A stretch of 64,000 nt of DNA from Acidisoma sp. L85. GTDB lineage: Bacteria; Pseudomonadota; Alphaproteobacteria; Acetobacterales; Acetobacteraceae. The notes beneath the pieces were generated by a model that was not told where the DNA came from, searched no databases, and was given only the letters and a program-made list of their open reading frames with translations. Positions 56,535 through 64,000 of the stretch are shown here, piece after piece. The stretch is taken from assembly GCF_009765865.1 (NCBI RefSeq), contig NZ_LMUQ01000061.1:498098-562097 (forward strand). Direction: 5' to 3'. The stretch's first letter is position 1; every line of letters begins with the position of its first letter. The position numbers were made by a program, and so were the translations under genes.

Positions 56535-58115
56535 TCAGCTCTTCCAGACGTCTTCCAGCCAGTAATTGCCCGTCGGCAGAACCGCGAAGCCATGCACGCC
56601 GTCGCGCACCGCTGTCACCGCTGGCGTCCAGTAGAGCCAAAGGAATGGCGCGTCTTCGAAAATCTGGCGCTGCATGTCGAGATAGATTTGCTTCCGCTTA
56701 CTCTCGTCCAGTTCGCCCAGCGCCTGTTTGGCAAGCGTGTTGACCTTGGCGTTGTTGTAGTAGGTCCAGACGGCGAAGGTGCCCTCGTCTCCGGCGCCCG
56801 CGAAGGCCACCAGTTCACAGGGGTCGAAGATGTCGCTGGTCATATAGCCCTGCGACATCTCGTAATCGGCGGAGGCCTGCTGGGCGTTAAGCGTATCCTG
56901 CTCCACCTGCTCGATCGACATCTTGATTCCCAGCGGCAAGACCATCTGCTGGACGATTTGCGCCACCTGATTGAAGATCGTGTCGCCCGCGTAGATCTTG
57001 CACTTGACCGGGAAACCATTCGGCATGGTGCTCGCCGCCATGAGTTGCTTCGCTTTGGCGAGGTCGTAGGGATAGGGCTTGTTCTCGGTATCGGCGAGGA
57101 ACATCTTCGGCAGGAAGGTCGTCGGCACCTCGCCATAGCCGAATAGCACCGCCTTGATAATCGCCTCGCGATCGACCGCGTAATTGAAAGCCTGGCGAAT
57201 CTTTACATCCTGGAACACCGGCAGCTTCTCGTTCCACTGGAACCAGTCGATGCGATCATAGGTCGCGACCTGAACATCCAATCCCGAAACATGCTTAAGT
57301 TTGTCGATCTGGTTAAAGGGCACCTGCGTGCCGACGTCGATCTCACCGGACTGCACCTTCAGCATCCGAACATTGTCGTCGGCGATGACCGACAGCACCA
57401 CGGTATCGAGATAGGGGCGGTTCGGATCCCAGAAATGCGGGCTCCGCTGCATCGTGCAGCTGTCGCCCTTCTTCCACTCCGTCAGCATAAAGGGCCCCGA
57501 CCCGATCGGCTTGTCGCCGAAAGTCTTGACGCCGACCTTGTTGAAATAGGCCTTCGGCACGATGCAGGCGCCATGCACGGAGACGGCCGCCAGGAAAGGC
57601 GCCCAGTCCTGCTGCAGCTTGAAGACGATGGTGTGTTTGTCCGGCGTCTCCATGCTGAGCTTGGGAAACAGCGACGCGGCCCAAGAATCCTTGTCGTAAA
57701 TCGCGCGCTGGAACGAGAATTCGACATCCTCGGAGGTGACGGGCGTGCCGTCCGAGAAGGCGGCGTTCTCCCGGAGGTGGAAGGTGTAGGTGCGCTTGTC
57801 GTCCGATACGTCCCAGCTGCTGGCGAGATCCGGAACCACGTTGTCGCCGCCCGGGCTGGTGCGGATGAGTAGCTGGAAGATCAGCAGCTTCGCCCAGATC
57901 GACATGTTGTCGGTGGGCACCACCGGCTCAAAGGACACTACGTCGGCGGTGCGCGCCATGGTGAGGGTCCCGCCCTTCTTGGGCGTATCGGCATAGGCGC
58001 CCGACCGCGGAAGGCCGACGCCGACGGTCGCGGCGGCCATCCCTAGGCCGGTGGTCGCGAGCAGGCGGCGACGCGAGAACAGGAAAGCGGAGAGAGGATC
58101 GGTCGGAAGCGCCAT
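56535..58115 (-). CDS. Peptide ABC transporter substrate-binding protein (SBP family 5)
   Basis: Periplasmic binding protein of the DppA/OppA type (not the peptidase also called DppA), 526 residues. The N-terminus holds a twin-arginine signal, SRRRLLATTGLGMAAATVG, so Tat export is likely, with cleavage near AYADT. Family-5 features include DLASSWDVSDDKRTYTFHLRENAAFSDGTPVTSEDVEFSF and WKKGDSCTMQRSPHFWDPNRPYLD. I chose ATG 58115, which has GAGGGG about 8 bases upstream; a TTG at 58121 is the other option. It opens the operon and is separated from dppB by palindromes. Confidence 0.93.
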   Translation of the reverse strand: MALPTDPLSAFLFSRRRLLATTGLGMAAATVGVGLPRSGAYADTPKKGGTLTMARTADVVSFEPVVPTDNMSIWAKLLIFQLLIRTSPGGDNVVPDLASSWDVSDDKRTYTFHLRENAAFSDGTPVTSEDVEFSFQRAIYDKDSWAASLFPKLSMETPDKHTIVFKLQQDWAPFLAAVSVHGACIVPKAYFNKVGVKTFGDKPIGSGPFMLTEWKKGDSCTMQRSPHFWDPNRPYLDTVVLSVIADDNVRMLKVQSGEIDVGTQVPFNQIDKLKHVSGLDVQVATYDRIDWFQWNEKLPVFQDVKIRQAFNYAVDREAIIKAVLFGYGEVPTTFLPKMFLADTENKPYPYDLAKAKQLMAASTMPNGFPVKCKIYAGDTIFNQVAQIVQQMVLPLGIKMSIEQVEQDTLNAQQASADYEMSQGYMTSDIFDPCELVAFAGAGDEGTFAVWTYYNNAKVNTLAKQALGELDESKRKQIYLDMQRQIFEDAPFLWLYWTPAVTAVRDGVHGFAVLPTGNYWLEDVWKS

Positions 58116-58305
58116 CGTCAAAGCCCCTCAATGTCTGAAAACGTCGCGCATTTCCGATCTCTCCGAGACGGCGTGTCAAGAACTTCGTTCTTGGGCTGTT
58201 TCGCTTCTCCGTGGCTCAATTGCTATGCAAAGCATCCTATTCTTGCACCACATTTAATTTTGGAACGCACCAAAGCTGCATCAAAAAACGGCAGCTGGCT
58301 CATGA

Positions 58306-58391
58306 AAACCCACCCCCGGCCCTTCCTTTTCAGGGGCGGGAGTTCGCGTCTCTTCACCCCTCCCTGCAAGGGAGGGGCTGGGGGTGGGTTT
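58306..58391. repeat. Long inverted repeat in the promoter gap
   Basis: The outer arms AAACCCACCCCC and GGGGGTGGGTTT pair, and inner parts CCCTTCC / GGGAGGGG and CCCTCCCT / AGGGAGGG pair less perfectly. It lies in the 431-bp divergent gap (58116-58546) between the peptide-binding-protein gene and the aldo/keto reductase gene. No gene is seen in that gap; both promoters must lie here. It resembles the repeat at 31675-31747 in base pattern. Confidence 0.65.
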
Positions 58392-58546
58392 CTTATGTGC
58401 CGAAAGGCTCGGGGCTCCAGGCTCGCAAGGAGCAGGCCACCAAGGCCACGCCCTACCCGCACCTGCCACCCTCGCCCCGTCCCTTGCCGTTACGCGCGCG
58501 CTGCGATTAGGGTCCGCGCCCAGGACGCGACCTAGGGGATACCAAG

Positions 58547-59590
<1,044 letters not shown>

Positions 59591-59668
59591 ACCACGCCTG
59601 CCCGCCGCGGTCTCACACACCGCGGCGGACAACTTCCAAGTCGGCCCCTTCCGCCGGAAAGGCTTGCA

Positions 59669-61879
59669 GTGACAGACGCCATCGAAGCCGTCCAAGTCGT
59701 TCCCTCGCCCAACCTCGCCGCGACCGGAGCGCCGCCCTATGCGGTGGGTGCCACGATCTCGCTGCAGGAACAGCAGTTCCGAACGCTGAAGAATGGCGAC
59801 ATGTTCGGCGTCTTCGACCTGACGGGAAGCATCAGTGACGGCGGCACCGAGGGCCTCTACAACCGCGATACCCGCCACCTTTCCCGCTTCGACCTGCGGA
59901 TCGGCGGCGGCCGGCCGATCCTGCTGAGCTCGACCTTGCGGGACGACAATGGCTCGCTGACATGCGACCTCACCAATCCTGATCTGTCGATTGGCGACAA
60001 AGTCGTGCTGGAGCACGACACCATCCATATCCGCCGTTCGCGTTTCCTGATCAACGCGACATGTTTCGAGCGGATGGCGGTGCGCAATTTCTCGGCCTCG
60101 CCGCAGCTCCTCCGCCTGGAACTTTTCTTCGACTCCGATTTCGCGGATCTTTTCGAGGTGCGCGGCACACCGCGTGAGCATCGCGGTACGCGCCTGCCGA
60201 CCGAAATCACCGAAACCGGGGTCGTTCTGGGTTATCTCGGCCTCGATGATCGCAAGCGTTACACACGAATCCGCTTCGATCCTGCGCCGACAACGCTGGA
60301 ACCCAATCGCGCGGTGTTCGACCTCATGCTGCAGCCGCACGAGCGCGCGCTGATCTTCTTCGAGATTACGTGCCACGACGGTACTTTCCCGATCCGGGGG
60401 GTGCGCGAGAATTTCATGCTGTCGATGATCGAGGCGCGGCGCTGGATGCGCGCGAACTCAGCCCAGGCGGCGGCCATCGCGAGCTCGAACGAAGTCTTCA
60501 ACGAGGCGATCCGCCGCTCGATCTGCGATCTTTATATGCTGATCACGCAGAAGCCGACCGGCCTCTACCCCTATGCCGGAATTCCCTGGTTCAGCGCGCC
60601 CTTCGGCCGTGACGCGCTCATCACCGCGATGCAGACGCTGTGGCTAGACCCGAGTATTGCGCGGGGCGTGCTGAGCTACCTCGCGGAGAACCAGGCGACG
60701 GAGGTGGACGCAGCGGCGGATGCCGAGCCCGGCAAAATCCTGCACGAGGTCCGGCACGGCGAAATGGCCCTGCTCGGCGAAGTGCCTTTTGCTCACTACT
60801 ATGGCAGTGTCGATAGCACGCCGCTTTTCGTCATGCTGGCCGGCGCTTATGTCGAGCGCACACATGATGACACCACCGCGCGCCGGTTGTGGCCGCATCT
60901 CGAAGCCGCCATCGCCTGGATTGACAATTACGGCGACCGCGATGGCGATGGCTTCGTCGAATATTATCGCGCGACGGAGAATGGTCTCGCGAACCAGGGC
61001 TGGAAGGATAGTTGGGACAGCGTCTTCCACGCCGATGGCACGCTCGCAAAAGGCTCGATCGCGCTTTGCGAAGTGCAGGGCTATGTCTATGCCGCGCGCC
61101 GTGCGATGGCGCTGATCGGCCGCCGCCTCGGACATGCGGATGTCGCCACGGTGCAGGACCAGAAGGCCGAGGCTTTGCGTGTCGCTTTCGAGGCGAGCTT
61201 CTGGTGTGAGGAAATCGGCACTTACGCGCTGGCACTCGATGGCGAGAAGAAGCCTTGCCGCGTCCAGACCTCGAATGCCGGTCAGGTTTTGCTTTCGGGA
61301 ATTGCCTCGCCTGACCGCGCGGCGCGGGTGACAGAGGGCCTCATGGCAAGCCGGTTCTTCACTGGCTGGGGCGTGCGCACCGTCGCCACGACAGAGGCGC
61401 GCTACAATCCGATGGCCTATCACAACGGATCCGTCTGGCCGCATGACAATGCGATGATGGGCATGGGCCTGTCGCGCTATGGCCACACCGCGGCCGTCGC
61501 GAAAATCTTCCACGGCATTTTCGATGCGGCGCTTTACATCGAGCTACGCCGGCTGCCCGAATTGTTTTGCGGCTTCGCGCGCCGGCGCGGCCAGGGTCCG
61601 ACCTTCTACCCGGTCGCCTGCTCGCCACAGGCTTGGGCGGCGACCGCGCTGCCCGCTTTGCTGCAAGCGTGCCTCGGCATCAGCTTCGATCCGGCGGAAC
61701 GCTCGGTCACCTTCAACAAGCCGACGCTGCCGGATTTCCTCGATGAGGTAACGCTTTACAACCTCATGCCTGGCCTGGGACCCGACAAGATCAGCGTTGT
61801 CCTGCGGCGCGTCGGCACGGAGGTCGCAATGAACGTCATCGCGCGCTCTGGCGATGTGCATGTGCTGATGCGGAGCTAA
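59669..61879 (+). CDS. Amylo-alpha-1,6-glucosidase / glycogen debranching type
   Basis: A 736-residue cytoplasmic protein with an N-terminal beta-rich domain (about 20-260; YNRDTRHLSRFDLRI, GDKVVLEHDTIHIRR) and a C-terminal (alpha/alpha)6 barrel of the GDE type. Barrel motifs are AGIPWFSAPFGRDALITAMQTLW, WKDSWDSVFHADGT and MAYHNGSVWPHDNAMMGMGL. Such proteins hydrolyse alpha-1,6 branches of glycogen or related oligosaccharides. It starts with GTG 59669, 78 bp after the aldo/keto reductase gene. No glycogen synthesis genes are in view. Confidence 0.9.
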   Translation: MTDAIEAVQVVPSPNLAATGAPPYAVGATISLQEQQFRTLKNGDMFGVFDLTGSISDGGTEGLYNRDTRHLSRFDLRIGGGRPILLSSTLRDDNGSLTCDLTNPDLSIGDKVVLEHDTIHIRRSRFLINATCFERMAVRNFSASPQLLRLELFFDSDFADLFEVRGTPREHRGTRLPTEITETGVVLGYLGLDDRKRYTRIRFDPAPTTLEPNRAVFDLMLQPHERALIFFEITCHDGTFPIRGVRENFMLSMIEARRWMRANSAQAAAIASSNEVFNEAIRRSICDLYMLITQKPTGLYPYAGIPWFSAPFGRDALITAMQTLWLDPSIARGVLSYLAENQATEVDAAADAEPGKILHEVRHGEMALLGEVPFAHYYGSVDSTPLFVMLAGAYVERTHDDTTARRLWPHLEAAIAWIDNYGDRDGDGFVEYYRATENGLANQGWKDSWDSVFHADGTLAKGSIALCEVQGYVYAARRAMALIGRRLGHADVATVQDQKAEALRVAFEASFWCEEIGTYALALDGEKKPCRVQTSNAGQVLLSGIASPDRAARVTEGLMASRFFTGWGVRTVATTEARYNPMAYHNGSVWPHDNAMMGMGLSRYGHTAAVAKIFHGIFDAALYIELRRLPELFCGFARRRGQGPTFYPVACSPQAWAATALPALLQACLGISFDPAERSVTFNKPTLPDFLDEVTLYNLMPGLGPDKISVVLRRVGTEVAMNVIARSGDVHVLMRS

Positions 61880-61889
61880 TTGCCCCGAC

Positions 61890-61929
61890 GTCATCCTCGG
61901 CGAAGGCCGAGGCATTCGCCGAGCATGAC
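61890..61929. repeat. Dispersed palindrome, short copy
   Basis: GTCATCCTCGG-CGAAGG-CCGAGGCATTCG, then CCGAGCATGAC. It lies between the convergent debranching enzyme and ohr genes, where it could act as a bidirectional stop. Confidence 0.7.
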
Positions 61930-61968
61930 GATACGTCCGCCGCGCCGCGTTTTTGCGCCGCGCCTACC

Positions 61969-62394
61969 TCAGACGACGCTCAGATGAACGTCCAGGTTAT
62001 TGCGGGTAGCGTTAGAGTATGGGCACACCTGATGCGCCTTTTCGACCAGCGCCTGGGCTTCCGCTTTGTCGATGCCCGGCAATGACACCGCCAGCGCCAC
62101 GTCGAGACCGAAGCCACCTTCCGAGCGCGGGCCGATCCCCACAGTCGCGGTAACGGTCGCATCGTCCGGCACCTTGGGGCCGCCCTGGGCCGCGACGAAT
62201 TTCATCGCGCCGAGGAAGCAGGCGGAATAGCCGGCCGCGAAAAGCTGCTCCGGGTTATTGCCGGTGCCCCCGCCACCGCCGAGTTCTTTTGGCGTGGACA
62301 AACGCACATCGAGCGCATTGTCCTTGACGATGGAACGCCCATCGCGTCCGCCCGTCGCCGTCGCGGAGGTCGTGTAGAGCACGTTCGTAGGCAT
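61969..62394 (-). CDS. ohr: Organic hydroperoxide resistance protein
   Basis: Ohr is a thiol peroxidase that destroys organic hydroperoxides using lipoylated proteins. The two catalytic cysteines stand in YSACFLGAM (about 57-65) and VCPYSNATRNN near the C-terminus, as in the OsmC/Ohr family, and NPEQLFAAGYSACF is the Ohr-type pattern. I chose ATG 62394 (MPTNVLYTT), which has GGAGG 7 bases upstream and gives 141 residues, the normal size; the ATG at 62433 precedes that site. It follows the haem catalase gene on the same strand. Confidence 0.95.
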   Translation of the reverse strand: MPTNVLYTTSATATGGRDGRSIVKDNALDVRLSTPKELGGGGGTGNNPEQLFAAGYSACFLGAMKFVAAQGGPKVPDDATVTATVGIGPRSEGGFGLDVALAVSLPGIDKAEAQALVEKAHQVCPYSNATRNNLDVHLSVV

Positions 62395-62497
62395 TGTCTG
62401 TCCTCCAACAAAATCGAAACGCGCTCGCATCATAGCCGAAGGCCGTGCAAGACGAGAAGACCAGTCGGCTGCCGAACGACAGCCGCCCGCAGTCCCG

Positions 62498-64000
62498 TTA
62501 CTCCGCGGCGGCCGCGACGTTGGCGGCGGTGGTCGGTGCGGAAGCCTCGCTCGTATGGATGCGGCGGATTGCCTCCCTCACACCCTCGGCCCAAGCGGGA
62601 TCGGCGCGGTGGAAATGCTCGATCTGCCGGTCGATGATGTAAGGCGGCACGCCCTGCATCGCACCCGCGATGTTATCGAAAAGACGCTTGCGCTGCCCTT
62701 CGTCGAACATGCGGAACAGGTTGCCCGGCTGCGCATAGTCATCGTTGCCATCGCGATGATTGTAGTGGTCGGCATCGCCGTGAATACGCAGTGGCGGCTC
62801 TTTGGTGGACGGCGCCTCCACCGGGCCATCGAAGGAATTGGGCTCGTAATAGGCGTCCGTGCCGCGCGGCGCGTCGAAACGCATCGGGCCGTCGGCATGG
62901 TAGGTATGGACGGGAACCTTCGGCTTGTTAACAGGCAGCTTCTCGTAATGCGTGCCGACGCGATAGCGATGCGCATCGGCATAAGCAAAGATGCGGCTCT
63001 GCAACACCTTGTCCGGCGAGTAGCTGATGCCGGGCACGACATTGGACGGCGAGAAAGACGCTTGCTCGATCTCCGCGAAATAATGCTCGGGATTGCGGTT
63101 GAGCTCGAACTCGCCGACATGGATCAATGGATATTCGCCATGCGGCCAGACCTTTGTGAGGTCGAAGGGATTGTAGCTGGTCTTCTCGGCATCGGCCTCG
63201 GGCATGATCTGGACGAAGAAGGTCCATTTCGGAAAGTCGCCGGCCTCGATCGACTCGTACAGGTCGCGCTGGTGGCTTTCACGATCATTCGCGATGACGG
63301 CGTTGGCTTCCTCGTTGGTCCAATGCTTGTGACCCTGCTGGGTCTTGAAGTGGAATTTCACCCAGTAGCGCTCACCGGCGTCGTTCCACAGGCTGTAGGT
63401 GTGGCTGCCATAGCCGTTCACGTGACGGTAGCTGGTGGGCAGGCCGCGATCGCTCATCAGGATGGTGACCTGATGCAGACTCTCCGGGCTCAGCGACCAG
63501 AAATCCCACATCGCGGTGGGCGAACGCATATTGGTGCGCGGATGGCGCTTCTGCGTGCGGATGAAGTCCGGGAATTTCATCGGGTCACGGATGAAGAAGA
63601 CCGGCGTGTTATTGCCGACGAGGTCCCAATTGCCCTCCTCGGTATAGAACTTCAGCGCGAAGCCACGCACATCGCGCTCGGCATCCGCCGCGCCACGCTC
63701 GCCGGCGACGGTGGAGAAGCGCAGCAGCAAGTCAGTCTTGGAGCCGGGGGTGAAGACCTTGGCGCGAGTATATTTCGTAATGTCGCCCGTGATCGTCAGC
63801 GTCCCATAGGCGCCGGAGCCCTTGGCATGGACGACCCGCTCGGGGATGCGCTCACGGTTCTGGTGAGCCAGCTTCTCAAGCAGCTGGTAGTCCTGCAACA
63901 AAATCGGGCCGCGCGCGCCGGCGGTGATGCTGTTTTGGTTGTCGGGGACGGGTGCGCCCGCCGTGCTGGTGAGCGTGGGGCGTGTCACATCATCGGGCAT
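62498..64000 (-). CDS. Haem catalase (small-subunit type)
   Basis: Mono-functional haem catalase, 500 residues. The active site is complete: His58 in [12 protein letters not shown], Asn131 in [13 protein letters not shown], and the proximal Tyr340 in [14 protein letters not shown]. The protein length fits the small-subunit clade. The ATG at 64000 is the last triplet of the window, so the promoter lies outside and a longer N-terminus cannot be excluded. It precedes ohr by 103 bp on the same strand. Confidence 0.96.
   Translation of the reverse strand: MPDDVTRPTLTSTAGAPVPDNQNSITAGARGPILLQDYQLLEKLAHQNRERIPERVVHAKGSGAYGTLTITGDITKYTRAKVFTPGSKTDLLLRFSTVAGERGAADAERDVRGFALKFYTEEGNWDLVGNNTPVFFIRDPMKFPDFIRTQKRHPRTNMRSPTAMWDFWSLSPESLHQVTILMSDRGLPTSYRHVNGYGSHTYSLWNDAGERYWVKFHFKTQQGHKHWTNEEANAVIANDRESHQRDLYESIEAGDFPKWTFFVQIMPEADAEKTSYNPFDLTKVWPHGEYPLIHVGEFELNRNPEHYFAEIEQASFSPSNVVPGISYSPDKVLQSRIFAYADAHRYRVGTHYEKLPVNKPKVPVHTYHADGPMRFDAPRGTDAYYEPNSFDGPVEAPSTKEPPLRIHGDADHYNHRDGNDDYAQPGNLFRMFDEGQRKRLFDNIAGAMQGVPPYIIDRQIEHFHRADPAWAEGVREAIRRIHTSEASAPTTAANVAAAAE

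Overview
The window looks like chromosomal DNA of an alphaproteobacterium, most likely an Acetobacterales/Rhodospirillales relative. The DNA is GC-rich. The housekeeping string proA-nadD-rsfS-rlmH-gpmI-envC-ctpA-rppH (about 6.2-13.9 kb) is a layout I associate with that group, and the nine-gene glycerol cluster matches the rhizobial glpRDSTPQUVK type. This assignment is inferred from gene content and order; no rRNA or tRNA gene was seen. I also saw no CRISPR array, insertion sequence, prophage or integrase.

Layout. 0-6 kb: an open frame running off the left edge, an orphan zinc-type binding protein, transketolase, a doubtful small ORF, a 20-bp perfect hairpin, an RlpA lipoprotein-like gene and an AEC permease. 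6-14 kb: the housekeeping string (proline, NAD, ribosome maturation, glycolysis, cell division, tail-specific protease, RNA decapping). 13.9-14.8 kb: a gene-poor, lower-GC stretch holding a 44-codon ORF with a strong ribosome binding site, whose frame continues after its stop. 14.8-19.3 kb: dienelactone hydrolase, then coupled phosphoketolase and acetate kinase. 19.3-30.1 kb: a 2OG-Fe(II) oxygenase coupled to the repressor glpR, then glpD, the glycerol ABC transporter glpSTPQUV and glpK. 30-37 kb: a DUF6065-like protein, a TPR protein, manganese catalase, an FAD/NAD(P)-binding protein and an AceE-like thiamine-diphosphate enzyme. 37-43 kb: maleylacetoacetate isomerase with D-aminopeptidase, and a ribose-type sugar ABC transporter. 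43-48 kb: a CHASE3 hybrid histidine kinase, an EamA exporter, a small membrane protein, a cupin and a His/Ala-rich small protein. 48-58 kb: one long minus-strand operon coding for a dipeptide-type ABC transporter, a D-amino-acid dehydrogenase, a C69 dipeptidase, an M55 D-aminopeptidase and a TIM-barrel isomerase. 58.5-64 kb: aldo/keto reductase, glycogen-debranching-type glucosidase, Ohr and haem catalase.

How it fits together. The glp cluster takes up glycerol by an ATP-driven route, phosphorylates it and oxidises it to dihydroxyacetone phosphate. Transketolase and phosphoketolase/acetate kinase rearrange sugar phosphates and recover ATP from acetyl phosphate. The 48-58 kb operon looks built to import short peptides, cut them (including D-residue peptides) and oxidise the released D-amino acids. 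Three peroxide enzymes (Mn catalase, haem catalase, Ohr) point to an oxidatively stressed life.

The most interesting signals are: (i) the two glycerol-transporter ATPases carry complementary active-site losses, predicting one working and one dead ATP site; (ii) the D-peptide operon; (iii) a dispersed intergenic palindrome family whose stems covary; (iv) the interrupted small ORF at 14.2-14.5 kb; (v) stem-loops flanking the glycerol-binding-protein gene.
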